A stretch of 64,000 bases of DNA. Origin: Methanohalophilus profundi. GTDB lineage: Archaea > Halobacteriota > Methanosarcinia > Methanosarcinales > Methanosarcinaceae. The stretch spans positions 693,518 through 757,517 of the forward strand of contig NZ_QBKB01000002.1 in the NCBI RefSeq assembly GCF_004137855.1, read 5' to 3'. Numbering within the stretch: the first letter of the stretch is position 1; each line of letters starts with the position of its first letter. Positions 7,711 through 16,954 of the stretch are shown here, piece by piece. Under the pieces are notes generated by a model. That model had not been told where the DNA came from. It worked only from the letters and a program-made list of their open reading frames with translations, and made no database searches. The position numbers were made by a program, and so were the translations under genes.

Positions 7711-9246
7711 TCATTCACGAACTACTGTGGCTGAAATAGACCTGAAACCGTGACCTGTTACCCTCACATCAACAAATTCGCCTAAAGGAAGTTTTTCAGA
7801 GATACCTACAAGTATCGGATAGGATCCCATTTGCCTGCCAAAAGTACCCACCGAACCCTCGCCCCATACCTCGCAAAGCACATCCTTAAGTATAGTCCCT
7901 TCGGGCACGACCCTCTTCAACATGGGTAAATCAATATCCTTGCGGACCTTTTCCTTGTATTTCAAAAACATTTTCCGGTTTTTAGCCAGAGGCAGCTGCT
8001 GTTCTGCCGCAGGAGTACCGCTAAAAGGCATAACCTGGCGAATGTTTATCCTGCGCAACAACAGATCATTATCCAGGATATTTTTCAGGAAATCGTAATT
8101 CAATCCGAAGGTTTTCTTTGTTTCTCCTGCAAGACCGTGTACAAAATTAAGCCCGGGAAGCAGATGTGAAAGACCATTGGAGCCTCTTATGCTTCCAATC
8201 TCATTCATCAATTTTACAGCTTCAAATACATCATCTGGCATTGCTTTGAGATTGTTGGCCCTGATTACAGCGGGATCAGCACTTTCCATACCCATGGCTG
8301 CTACATCCCCGGGTGTGTGATATTTCAAAATGGTCTTCATGATTTTACTACATTCATCCGGATAGGTGGCTATAGTTGCCGGATTGGCATTGTCCATGTG
8401 CAGTACCTCCAGCCCTGGTGCCACTTTCCGGATTCCTGAGTACAGGGATTCAAGCGCCTGCGGATCTGGCCTTAGGAGAGAATCCCCGCAATCCACTGCA
8501 TGATAGGTGAAAAGATCAGGCTGGCGGCCAAGGCGGAAATACAGGGCACCTTCCTTATAAAGACTGGCGGCTTCGGCAACGACATCCTCAACGGGACGGT
8601 AGGTTGATGGTCCATAAAAAAATTCAGTACAAAAAGAACAATGTGTATCCCTGCCACATCCGCGGTAGGTTTCCATCTCACACATTATATTCGGGAAATC
8701 CGGATGCCTCCTGATTATAAAGGCACCCTTATTGGCCCATCTGCCAATCTCCCCAACCGTACGCATCCGGTGTTCAACATTATCAGGGTCCTCGATGCAA
8801 GGGCCGGGGCCAATTATATCATTTACAAATGCCTCGATGTCCTGCCTTGCAACAAATACATTTTCATCAGCCATTTCAAGGGCTGACGCTGCCATGCCCC
8901 CTTCACTGCTGTAGCCCAGGCGTATAGGGCCACCGATCACCTTCACACCTGAAGCGGCCCTGCATAGGTATTCGATTTCCTTCAGGGTGATGGGCGAGGA
9001 GCGCAGATATTTGCCGGGGACGGTCATTCCCGACAGGATAACCACAAGATCAGCCCGACCAAGCAGGGCAAGGTCTTCCTTTTTACTGTTCCTGATACCG
9101 TCTATTGTGAAATAGGATATATCATTCCGACCGATACCACGCTCAACCAGGGCTCCCGCTATATAGCGTATGTAGGGAGAAATATAAGGAGGAACTCCGA
9201 AACATGCGGGTTCGTCAACATAACCGTCTATGATTGCAACTTTCAT
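7711..9246 (-). CDS. Radical SAM protein, COG1031-like, with C-terminal TRAM-like domain
   Basis: 511 residues. The N-terminal 180 residues look like a cobalamin-binding-type Rossmann domain without an evident His ligand. The radical SAM core begins with the unusual cluster motif CGRDTHCSFC (C-x5-C-x2-C) instead of C-x3-C-x2-C. The C-terminal about 70 residues, ending VRVTGHGFRSISATVV, look like a TRAM RNA-binding fold as in tRNA methylthiotransferases. COG1031 members are widespread in archaea and uncharacterised; an RNA substrate is an inference from the TRAM-like tail. The ATG at 9246 is shortly followed on the other strand by ilvD. Confidence 0.75.
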   Translation of the reverse strand: MKVAIIDGYVDEPACFGVPPYISPYIRYIAGALVERGIGRNDISYFTIDGIRNSKKEDLALLGRADLVVILSGMTVPGKYLRSSPITLKEIEYLCRAASGVKVIGGPIRLGYSSEGGMAASALEMADENVFVARQDIEAFVNDIIGPGPCIEDPDNVEHRMRTVGEIGRWANKGAFIIRRHPDFPNIMCEMETYRGCGRDTHCSFCTEFFYGPSTYRPVEDVVAEAASLYKEGALYFRLGRQPDLFTYHAVDCGDSLLRPDPQALESLYSGIRKVAPGLEVLHMDNANPATIATYPDECSKIMKTILKYHTPGDVAAMGMESADPAVIRANNLKAMPDDVFEAVKLMNEIGSIRGSNGLSHLLPGLNFVHGLAGETKKTFGLNYDFLKNILDNDLLLRRINIRQVMPFSGTPAAEQQLPLAKNRKMFLKYKEKVRKDIDLPMLKRVVPEGTILKDVLCEVWGEGSVGTFGRQMGSYPILVGISEKLPLGEFVDVRVTGHGFRSISATVVRE

Positions 9247-9287
9247 GGATATCGTGGACCTTCCTATAAGGACAAACAGAAAGCTTA

Positions 9288-9298
9288 CTTATATTTAA
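9288..9298 (+). promoter_or_regulatory. TATA box for ilvD
   Basis: CTTATATTTAA is centred about 26 bases before 9319. That puts transcription start downstream of the first in-frame ATG (9311) and supports the ATG at 9338 as the real start. Confidence 0.5.
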
Positions 9299-9337
9299 TG
9301 TTTCATAAATATGGAATACTTATCCAGAGGTTTCCAC

Positions 9338-10999
9338 ATGAGAAGTGACAGTATCAAAAAAGGGACAGAGAGGGCACCTAACCGTTCCCTCCTCAGAGCT
9401 ACAGGAGTTACAGATTCAGAAATGGAAAAACCGTTTATTGCGGTGGTGAATTCCTGGACCGAAGTTGTTCCCGGACATATTCATCTTGATAAAGTATCCG
9501 AAGCCGTCAAGGCAGGTATACGCAATGCCGGAGGAGTTCCCTTTGAATTCAATACCATAGGCATATGTGACGGTATTGCGATGGGGCATGAAGGAATGAG
9601 ATATTCCCTCCCCAGCAGGGAAGTCATCGAGGATTCGATCGAACTCATGCTCGAAGGCCACCGTCTGGACGGCATGGTAATGATCACATCATGTGATAAA
9701 ATCACCCCCGGCCATCTCATGGCTGCCGGTAGGCTTGATATTCCGACTATCGTGGTTACCGGCGGACCTATGCTGCCCGGTTTTTCGGGAGACGAGCCAA
9801 GGGATCTGGTCTCCGTATTCGAGGGAATCGGGGAACACCGCACCGGCAAAGCCACCGCCGAGCAACTGAAGGTACTTGAAAATGTATCCTGCGCGGGTGC
9901 CGGATCATGTGCCGGAATGTTTACCGCCAATACAATGGCATGTATGACCGAAGCGCTGGGACTGAGTTTGCCCGGCTGTGCCACAGCCCATGCGGTAGAT
10001 GCCAAAAAGATCCACATCGCCAAGGAATCCGGAGAACGTATCATGGCAATGGTGGATGAAGGGTTGTCAGCACGCAAGGTGGTCAGCCAGAAATCTTTCG
10101 AGAATGCGATCATGGTAGACATGGCAGTGGGCGGAAGTACCAACACAGCCCTGCACCTGCCGGCTATTGCCCATGCATTCGATATGGAACTGCCCTTGGA
10201 TACATTTGACCGCCTGGGTCGCTCAATCCCGCATCTCATCGGATTGAGACCTGGTGGCAAATATCACATGATCGATTTTGAAAGAGCCGGTGGCGTGTAT
10301 GCAATAATGCAGAGATTGAAATCAAAACTCAACCCCGGAGAAAAAACTATCACCGGAAAGACAGTTGGAGAAAATATCGACGAATACGTGATCATAAATC
10401 CTGCCATAAATAAGAAGATTATCCAGACCCTTGATCAGCCCCTCCATAAGGAAGGAGGCCTGGCTATACTGAAAGGAAACCTCGCCCCAGAAGGAGGAGT
10501 GGTCAAACAGGCAGCTGTTGAACCCGAAATGATGCAGCACAAAGGCCCTGCCAGGGTCTTTGAAAGCGAGGAAGGAGCCATGCATGCAATCCTTGATAAT
10601 AACATCAAACCCGGGGATGTTGTGGTAATACGTTATGAAGGTCCCAAGGGCGGCCCGGGAATGAGGGAGATGCTTTCCCCTACCTCGGCAATTGCAGGCA
10701 TGGGACTGGCAGATTCAGTTGCCCTCATCACAGATGGCAGATTTTCCGGTGGAACCAGGGGGCCCTGTATAGGCCATATTTCCCCGGAAGCCATGGAAGG
10801 TGGACCAATAGGCCTTATCGAGGAAGGGGATATGATAGAGATCGATATCCCTGCAAGGAAACTGGAGCTTCTCATCGATGAAGAAGAGATGCAGAAGAGA
10901 AAAGAAAATTTCAAACCTCTTGTAAAAGAAGTAAAAGGCTATCTTGCCCGTTACAGGAAGTCCGTAAGTTCTGCCAACAAGGGCGCTATCAGGGAATAA
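9338..10999 (+). CDS. ilvD: Dihydroxy-acid dehydratase
   Basis: 553 residues from the ATG at 9338 (MRSDSIKKG), the normal family start; a CCAGAGG ribosome binding site lies about 8 bases upstream. An ATG at 9311 would add nine residues but probably precedes transcription start. Cluster and active-site motifs are clear: [28 protein letters not shown] and, near the end, [19 protein letters not shown]. It dehydrates 2,3-dihydroxy-3-methylbutanoate and -pentanoate in valine and isoleucine synthesis. It ends exactly where the convergent 11000 gene ends. Confidence 0.95.
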   Translation: MRSDSIKKGTERAPNRSLLRATGVTDSEMEKPFIAVVNSWTEVVPGHIHLDKVSEAVKAGIRNAGGVPFEFNTIGICDGIAMGHEGMRYSLPSREVIEDSIELMLEGHRLDGMVMITSCDKITPGHLMAAGRLDIPTIVVTGGPMLPGFSGDEPRDLVSVFEGIGEHRTGKATAEQLKVLENVSCAGAGSCAGMFTANTMACMTEALGLSLPGCATAHAVDAKKIHIAKESGERIMAMVDEGLSARKVVSQKSFENAIMVDMAVGGSTNTALHLPAIAHAFDMELPLDTFDRLGRSIPHLIGLRPGGKYHMIDFERAGGVYAIMQRLKSKLNPGEKTITGKTVGENIDEYVIINPAINKKIIQTLDQPLHKEGGLAILKGNLAPEGGVVKQAAVEPEMMQHKGPARVFESEEGAMHAILDNNIKPGDVVVIRYEGPKGGPGMREMLSPTSAIAGMGLADSVALITDGRFSGGTRGPCIGHISPEAMEGGPIGLIEEGDMIEIDIPARKLELLIDEEEMQKRKENFKPLVKEVKGYLARYRKSVSSANKGAIRE

Positions 11000-11569
11000 T
11001 CAGCTACGTTGAACGCAGGTGCCATCTTCTTTATCCAGAATGGAGATGGCACCTTCACCGATCATATCTTCTATATTTTTTTCAACTTCATCCATCGGAT
11101 AGCGGACCGAAAGCAGGCTTATAAGGACTTGCTTTTTAATTATCATACCATCAGGAAGGTACTGGAGTATACTCTGTTTAAGAGGAGAAGGCGCTTCGTC
11201 CACGGAGATCACTTTTTCATTATTCCTTATCCTTTTCATTTTAGTATAGAACGGATCATTATCCCATTCACCAACTTCGCCGGATTCAGGGTTTGCAGCC
11301 ACCGCAGGCTTTTCATCCGCAGATGAAGTATCGGTTACAGTAGAAGGCTCCGCTGGACCTGGCGAGGAATTACCTGCTATGTGATCCTCAATAGATTTCA
11401 ATCTGTTTTCAATTGACATGAGTTTTTGGGCCATCAATCCAGAATTATCCATTGTCTTTTCAGGACCAAGGGCTTCTTCGAGCAAACTGCATATAAAGTT
11501 GTCACTATCCGGCATCAATTCCAGTTTCGCAAAGAGATTATCAGGAATGTCAATTCTCAATTGTCTCAT
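11000..11569 (-). CDS. Ribbon-helix-helix-like protein downstream of mtxH
   Basis: 189 residues from the ATG at 11569 (MRQLRIDIPDNLFAKLEL), preceded by AAGTGATTCAG, a good archaeal ribosome binding site; the frame also runs upstream to 11614. Residues 1-40 look like a ribbon-helix-helix DNA-binding unit, residues 55-100 are a low-complexity Ser/Pro/Glu linker, and the last 75 residues form a helical, possibly winged-helix domain (SPLKQSILQYLPDGMIIKKQ). It follows mtxH by about 50 bases on the same strand and is probably in the mtx transcript. I recognise no named family. Confidence 0.65.
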   Translation of the reverse strand: MRQLRIDIPDNLFAKLELMPDSDNFICSLLEEALGPEKTMDNSGLMAQKLMSIENRLKSIEDHIAGNSSPGPAEPSTVTDTSSADEKPAVAANPESGEVGEWDNDPFYTKMKRIRNNEKVISVDEAPSPLKQSILQYLPDGMIIKKQVLISLLSVRYPMDEVEKNIEDMIGEGAISILDKEDGTCVQRS

Positions 11570-11619
11570 CTGAATCACTTCATTAGTATAGACCATTGAC
11601 TTAGTACAAAACAATATAA

Positions 11620-12552
11620 TCAGATCAACCTGTTAAATGGATGGGAAGAAGCAGGTTCTATTTCAAATTCTTCGGCAGATTCATAGATCATGATATCTGA
11701 CATCGCAGCCACCGGGAATATGTAGGGTGCATTCTCAATGGGCCCGTAAAGCACAAAATTTCCGGCCGCTGCCTGCTGCATTACGGCAGATGCGATATCA
11801 CACATCTTAAACACAAGGGGATCGTGTTTCTTTTTATCCCTGAGCCATTCCCAGGAAGAAGGGGCGTTGTGAATTCCCGAACCTACCGGCAATCCCCATT
11901 TTGCCTTGGCTGCCAGCGTAATCCTCAGGCTGACCCCGGAACCATTGCCCATAGGAGTAATCCCCGGATCAATCAGTATATTGCACATTCCGCATTCCAG
12001 AGCAATATCAATCAGGCCTTTGTCCATTGAAGAAGTACCGGACTCCAGAAGTTGCATCCTGCCTTTGAAACCTGAATCCATGGCATTGAAACCCAAGACT
12101 ATGGAGCTATCTATATCTGAATCTTTTAACACTTTGCGCTCCTTTTCACCGATGGTCATATTTATGGAATTATAAACTGCCCTGTCCCCGAGGCCAATCT
12201 CGCTCACGTATTCTGCCACAGCCATCCGGGCCAGCGGGTCGGGAGAATCGATAAGGAAGGGGGAATCCGTAATCTCACTAACAAAATCAATATAGTTGCG
12301 TAGGGCTTGTCCGGTATTGCCGAATATGTGCACCAGGCAGGGATTACCGGTTTCATCAGATGATGCACGCTGGGAATTGAGCAGGTTCTCTGCAATTTTA
12401 CGGTCAAACAACCCTTCATTAGCATCCTCCACGATATCATGTCCTTCGTAGAATATTGTACCTGCAAGGGCTGTGGGCAGTTCACCGGGATTACCTCCGA
12501 TCTTCACACCGGCAATATTGGCAATTTTTTGATCTTTTTGGAACCTGAACAT
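11620..12552 (-). CDS. mtxH: MtrH-family methyltransferase MtxH
   Basis: 310 residues, similar along its length to MtrH, the subunit of the membrane Na+-pumping methyltransferase that moves methyl from tetrahydromethanopterin to a corrinoid. It has the family start (MFRFQKDQKIANIAG) and the segments GTIFYEGHDIVED, FLIDSPDPLAR and ILIDPGITPMGNGSG. It lies 9 bases after mtxA and not in an mtrEDCBAFGH operon, matching the mtxXAH group described from Methanosarcina. It would be a cytosolic methyltransferase paired with the corrinoid protein MtxA; the methyl donor is not known. Confidence 0.85.
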   Translation of the reverse strand: MFRFQKDQKIANIAGVKIGGNPGELPTALAGTIFYEGHDIVEDANEGLFDRKIAENLLNSQRASSDETGNPCLVHIFGNTGQALRNYIDFVSEITDSPFLIDSPDPLARMAVAEYVSEIGLGDRAVYNSINMTIGEKERKVLKDSDIDSSIVLGFNAMDSGFKGRMQLLESGTSSMDKGLIDIALECGMCNILIDPGITPMGNGSGVSLRITLAAKAKWGLPVGSGIHNAPSSWEWLRDKKKHDPLVFKMCDIASAVMQQAAAGNFVLYGPIENAPYIFPVAAMSDIMIYESAEEFEIEPASSHPFNRLI

Positions 12553-12561
12553 TTGAAAACC

Positions 12562-13146
12562 TCAAGCAATCTCGTAAATTAAGCCGGAAAAAGCATCCAT
12601 AACCACTTTTTCACTGATAAGTATATCAGCACTGATGGATTCAGGTGGCTTATATTTCCTGACAGCTTTTCTAAAGGATATTGGAGAAGCTTCAAAGGGT
12701 TTCTCCGAATCATGATAATTGTCAACAATCGAGTATATTTCATCAATGTCAGTAAGCCCGGTACGGTCTATAAGTTCCACCTGTTGGCGAAAACGCTGAA
12801 TTGTTTCAATCTCCAGGTTCTCAATAAAGGGAATCGCCCCCTCTGAACCCAGAATCCTGCCATCTTCATCAATACCGTTTTCGTAAAGGGCTTTCAGGGT
12901 CTGGCCTGCAAGATGGCCCCGGGATTCACCACCACAGAGAAGTACGTACCTGATATTACAGTTGGAAACAACATTCATTACAACTTTCTCAGCCCCCAGG
13001 TTTTCCGTTTTGCAACTTCCCCAGATTGCTGCTTTTTCAAACAGAGGCATCGAACTTGCAAGGGTTACCACAGCGATACAGGATTTGGGATTGCCTGCAC
13101 TGAAATCTCCTTTTGTAACGGGCCATTTCTCTGAAACTGTATCCAA
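12562..13146 (-). CDS. mtxA: MtrA-like corrinoid protein MtxA
   Basis: 194 residues from a TTG at 13146; GGGAGGT lies 8 bases upstream inside the end of mtxX, whose stop is one base away. The core matches MtrA: KTENLGAEKVVMNVVSN, the corrinoid-ligand region GGESRGHLAGQTL (its His corresponds to the axial His of MtrA) and GAIPFIENLEIE. The C-terminal membrane anchor of MtrA is absent, so this is a soluble corrinoid carrier. With mtxH next to it, a methyl-transfer role is expected; it was named mtxA in Methanosarcina and its substrate is unknown. Confidence 0.85.
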   Translation of the reverse strand: MDTVSEKWPVTKGDFSAGNPKSCIAVVTLASSMPLFEKAAIWGSCKTENLGAEKVVMNVVSNCNIRYVLLCGGESRGHLAGQTLKALYENGIDEDGRILGSEGAIPFIENLEIETIQRFRQQVELIDRTGLTDIDEIYSIVDNYHDSEKPFEASPISFRKAVRKYKPPESISADILISEKVVMDAFSGLIYEIA

Positions 13147-13147
13147 C

Positions 13148-14002
13148 TTATACAACCTCCCTTTTATTAGAAACAAGAGCTGCGGCAAGCATTATGGCCA
13201 GGGTATAATGGCCGCCCACCCGGGATGTGTCAATAAACACATGCCTATCCATAAGGACGGGTGCCCCAATTCCATTGCCCCCACCCAGAAATACAAGTGA
13301 ACGGAAGATAAGATTGCCTGATATGCCATCCGGGGCAAGGATGAAGTTAGATTTCCTGATGGCATCCTCTATAAGTATTGTGTAATGTTTTGCATCTATT
13401 CCCGCATCGTTTAACCGGTTTGCCAGGAAATCCGCATCTGCCAGGGTGCGATCCACACGTTCATCACGGCCAAGGTCCCCCATACGTCCTCCGGAAAGGA
13501 TGCCAACCTCTGGTTCAATACCAAACCTGCGGATATAGGCAGCACTTCTTTGTACAAGTTCAATTTTATCGGAAAGAGAGTGCCCTTCATCAATACCCAC
13601 AGGTGCAAGGAAAAAAGGAGTATTGTCATGAGTTAGCAGGAAAGCAACCCTGTATAATTTCTCAATGCCGAGTACCTCTTTGAGGTGAGACAGGGTACCC
13701 GAGGCTTTTGCCGTGCCTCTTACAGCCGCATCAACATCCCCGGATGCAAGGAGGCTTCCAAGAACTTCTTCCGGTTGTGGAGTATCGATCACTTCAAGGT
13801 TTGTTCCGATTGCCGATATATCACGCTGGTCGCCTACAAGAACCACCCGGGCATAGCCTTCAACCTGGGCTTTTTCTGCACTCTGGATCAGTTTGGAAGT
13901 AGGATTGCGCACACCCAGTGCAACCCGGGGACAATTATCAAGAGCCTTTGTACGTATGATATCCAGCAATCCGTCTGTCTTTTTCTGCATAGGCACCCTC
14001 AT
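13148..14002 (-). CDS. mtxX: MtxX, methanogenesis marker protein 4
   Basis: About 284 residues from the ATG at 14002; starts at 13990 and 14038 are also possible, and none has a clear ribosome binding site. It belongs to the phosphate acetyl/butyryltransferase-like family known as MtxX or methanogenesis marker 4 (segments VRGTAKASGTL, DEGHSLSDKIELV, LSGGRMGDLGRDERVD and APDGISGNLIFRSL). The family is conserved in methanogens and its reaction is unknown; the name comes from the mtxXAH cluster. It is the first gene of the three, and its stop codon is one base before the mtxA start. Confidence 0.85.
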   Translation of the reverse strand: MRVPMQKKTDGLLDIIRTKALDNCPRVALGVRNPTSKLIQSAEKAQVEGYARVVLVGDQRDISAIGTNLEVIDTPQPEEVLGSLLASGDVDAAVRGTAKASGTLSHLKEVLGIEKLYRVAFLLTHDNTPFFLAPVGIDEGHSLSDKIELVQRSAAYIRRFGIEPEVGILSGGRMGDLGRDERVDRTLADADFLANRLNDAGIDAKHYTILIEDAIRKSNFILAPDGISGNLIFRSLVFLGGGNGIGAPVLMDRHVFIDTSRVGGHYTLAIMLAAALVSNKREVV

Positions 14003-14078
14003 TAATATGCAAAGTTTAACAATCAACAAACAACACAATTATTAATTAGTTTTCGCTTTAATATAGGTGAGGTCACAG

Positions 14079-15548
14079 ATGACAATAGCGCAAGATTGGG
14101 CAGAAAAATACCGTCCTACCAAACTGGCAGATGTTGTGGGGAACAATAAGCCTCTGCAGGCTCTCCGTGACTGGGAAGAAGAATGGGAGCACGGAGTTCC
14201 TGAAAAAAAAGCAGCCATATTGAGTGGGCCTGCCGGTGTTGGAAAGACATCCGCTGCCCATGCCCTGGGAAATGAGATGGGCTGGGAAATTATAGAGATG
14301 AATGCCAGTGACCAGCGGACTGCCGGGATTATCGAGAAGGTGGCTGGTTCTGCTTCACGCATGAGTACACTTACAGGGATACAAAAGCGCCTCATAATAC
14401 TGGATGAAGCAGATAATATGCACGGCTCGGCCGACAGGGGAGGGACCCGGGCCATTACGAATGTGATCAAGAAATCCAATCAACCTATTATACTCATTGC
14501 CAATGACCTGTATGCCCTCTCATCAACTCTGCGTTCTCATTGTGTGAACATAAAATTCAATTCCATCCCCCAGCGTTCCATTCTGCCTGCACTGAAAAAG
14601 ATATGCAAAATGGAAGGGATAATATGTGGCACAGGCGTGTTGGAGAAAATCGCTGAAAATACAGGCGGTGATCTCAGAAGTGCCATAAAAGATTTGCAGG
14701 CAACAGCAACAGATAAAAAAAGAAATAGAAGTTGTGGATGTCACCACAGCCGAAAGGGATACAAAGGAATCTATTTTCAAAGTACTTACCAACGTTTTCA
14801 AGGGCAGAGATCCCGTTGAAGCCTACAGGGCAACCTTTTCCCTGGACGAAACACCTGAAGACCTTATTCAGTGGGTGGACGAGAACCTTCCCAACCAGTA
14901 TCTGGACAAGGATGAAACACTAAGTGAAGATATGACTGCCGCCTACCATAATCTTTCAAGGGCTGATACATATCTTGGCAGGGTACGATTGCGGCAGAAC
15001 TATGTACTCTGGAGATATGCCGGCTTCCTTTTAAGCGGAGGAACGGCAATGGCAAAGAAGCACTCCCATACCGGTTTTCGCAAGTTACAACCCCCTTCCA
15101 TGTGGAGACGTATGGGCCAACTGCGCTCCAAAAGAAACATGAGGGACAACATAGCTGCAAAAATTGGATTGCACTGCAATGAACCAATCAGGGATTGCCG
15201 TATAGACCTGCTTCGTATGTACGGACTTTTACTCAAAACGAGGACTATGCAGTTGATACAGCATATTCTCTTGAACTCGATGTAGATGAGATTGCCTACC
15301 TGACTGAAAGCAAAAGGGTAACCAAGAAAATCCAGAAAATCTATGATGCTTCCCGGGAAATGATGCATGAAAAGGAAGATGAAGATATCGACGTATTCAT
15401 GCATGCACCTGAAAAAGACAGGGGACAGTCAACCCTTGATTCCATGTTTTCAGCAGAAAAAGACCCTGCAGAAGAAAATCAAATGGAAGGAAAGGAAAAA
15501 GACAATCCAAAGCCTGCCAAATCCCAGAAGACTCTTTTCGATTTTTAA
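14079..15548 (+). CDS. rfcL: Replication factor C large subunit (two compensating frameshifts)
   Basis: Clamp-loader large subunit, about 489 residues once two single-base indels are corrected. Frame one (from ATG 14079, after an AGGTGAGGT ribosome binding site) holds Walker [13 protein letters not shown] (about 50-60) and Walker B LIILDEAD. It shifts at the A7 run 14715-14721, where one A too many is present, into a second frame (VDVTTAERD to [11 protein letters not shown]). It shifts back at the A4 run 15235-15238, one A short, giving LKNEDYAVD. The C-terminus ends with a PCNA-binding box (QKTLFDF) after an acidic/lysine-rich tail. The gene is essential, so sequencing error is likely. Confidence 0.9.
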
Positions 15549-15610
15549 ACTATATTTGCGATAGCCATTTATCTTCCAACTACCTAATTTTCCCCTGAGG
15601 GTTGAAGGAA

Positions 15611-16954
15611 ATGGCCAGAGAATATGATATTATCATCATTGGAACAGGTGTAGCAGGTACCGTTTGTGCGAACAAGGCAGCTGCGGCAGGGATGAAGATC
15701 GCGATTACAGATATCAGAGAATATGGCGGGACATGTGCACTTCGGGGATGTGTGCCAAAAAAAGTACTTGTGGGTGTTGCAGAAACCGTTGAACAGGTTA
15801 ATCGTTTCAACAAATTGGGGATTATGCCACAATCTTCCGTGGACTGGAGTAAGTTAATGGAATTTAAACAAACATTTGTGGAAAATTTCCCCGCCAACAA
15901 GGAAGAAAAATTCAAAAATATGGATATTGAGACCTATCATGGTGGGGCAAAGTTTGTTTCCCAAAATGAAGTCAAGATAGCAGATACAGTCCTTAAGGGC
16001 AAACACATTCTGATTGCACCCGGCTCAGTACCCCGAAAAATCGGAATTAAGGGCGAAGAAAATCTGATTACAAGTGAGCAATTTCTCAATCTCGATGAAT
16101 TGCCCAGTAGAATTGTTTTTGTGGGCGGTGGATATATTTCGTTTGAATTTGCCCATATCGCTGCACGTGCGGGAAGCCAGGTAACTATCTTACAAAGAAG
16201 TGAAGTACTCAAACACTTTGACAGGGACATGGTCAAATTGCTGGTAAAAGCTTCCCAGGAAGCCGGCATAAATGTCAATACCGGTGTCTCGGTCAGCTCT
16301 GTTGAAAGTACTTCAGCAGGATATACTGTGAATACCAGGGATAGTGAGGGCAAAGACTCGCGGATTGAATGTGACCTGGTTGTCAACGGTTCCGGCAGGG
16401 TTGCAGCCCTTGAAGGAATGGAACTTGAAAAGGCAAATGTTGAGACAAAAGACGGATTCGTGGAGACAAATGAGTACATGCAAAGTGTCTCCAATCCTTA
16501 CGTATATGCAGCCGGAGATTGTGTAAAGCCGGGAGCTCCTTTAACCCCTGTTGCAAGTTTGCAGGGAACTACTGCAGCAGACAATATGATAAAAGGAAAT
16601 GTCAAGACAGTGGATTATACCGGTATTCCTTCCACGGTATTTACCCTTCCTCCTCTCTCAAGTGTAGGTGTTAGCCTGTCCCAATCTACTGACAGGTATG
16701 AAGTCCTGATGCATGACCGCAGCCATTGGTATAACAGCAGACGCCTGTCGGAAAACTATGCAGCCTCAAAGGTCATCATAGAAAAAGAAAGCCAAACAAT
16801 TGCAGGTGCCCACCTACTGGGATCCCATTCAGAAGAAGTGATTAATCTCTTTGCAATGGCAATTAGGCTCGAATTGACGCTTTCCCAGTTCAAGAGAGTG
16901 GTTTATGTGTTCCCCACAGTCAGTTCAGAAATCCAGTCCATGATACGTAGATAA
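15611..16954 (+). CDS. FAD pyridine nucleotide-disulfide oxidoreductase, glutathione reductase-like
   Basis: 447 residues from ATG 15611. It has the FAD-binding GTGVAGTVCA, the redox-active disulfide GGTCALRGCVPKK (C-x4-C), the NAD(P)-binding GGGYISFEFA and the second FAD motif YVYAAGDC. The class-I dimerisation domain is present, but the usual His-Pro-Thr catalytic base is replaced: the tail reads YVFPTVSSE, Phe instead of His. It is therefore a class-I-fold reductase whose disulfide substrate and acid-base chemistry are uncertain. It follows rfcL on the same strand and abuts the end of the convergent ABC gene. Confidence 0.85.
   Translation: MAREYDIIIIGTGVAGTVCANKAAAAGMKIAITDIREYGGTCALRGCVPKKVLVGVAETVEQVNRFNKLGIMPQSSVDWSKLMEFKQTFVENFPANKEEKFKNMDIETYHGGAKFVSQNEVKIADTVLKGKHILIAPGSVPRKIGIKGEENLITSEQFLNLDELPSRIVFVGGGYISFEFAHIAARAGSQVTILQRSEVLKHFDRDMVKLLVKASQEAGINVNTGVSVSSVESTSAGYTVNTRDSEGKDSRIECDLVVNGSGRVAALEGMELEKANVETKDGFVETNEYMQSVSNPYVYAAGDCVKPGAPLTPVASLQGTTAADNMIKGNVKTVDYTGIPSTVFTLPPLSSVGVSLSQSTDRYEVLMHDRSHWYNSRRLSENYAASKVIIEKESQTIAGAHLLGSHSEEVINLFAMAIRLELTLSQFKRVVYVFPTVSSEIQSMIRR

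Noticed and set aside
9481-10260. 259-residue open frame on the minus strand
   Set aside because: It lies entirely antisense to ilvD and its Ser/Pro/Arg-rich composition mirrors the ilvD codons; no motif or ribosome binding site.
14715-14721. Programmed frameshift in rfcL at an A7 slippery run
   Set aside because: The shift needed is +1, a second shift is needed at 15235, no stimulatory structure is apparent, and single-base breaks occur in many unrelated genes here.
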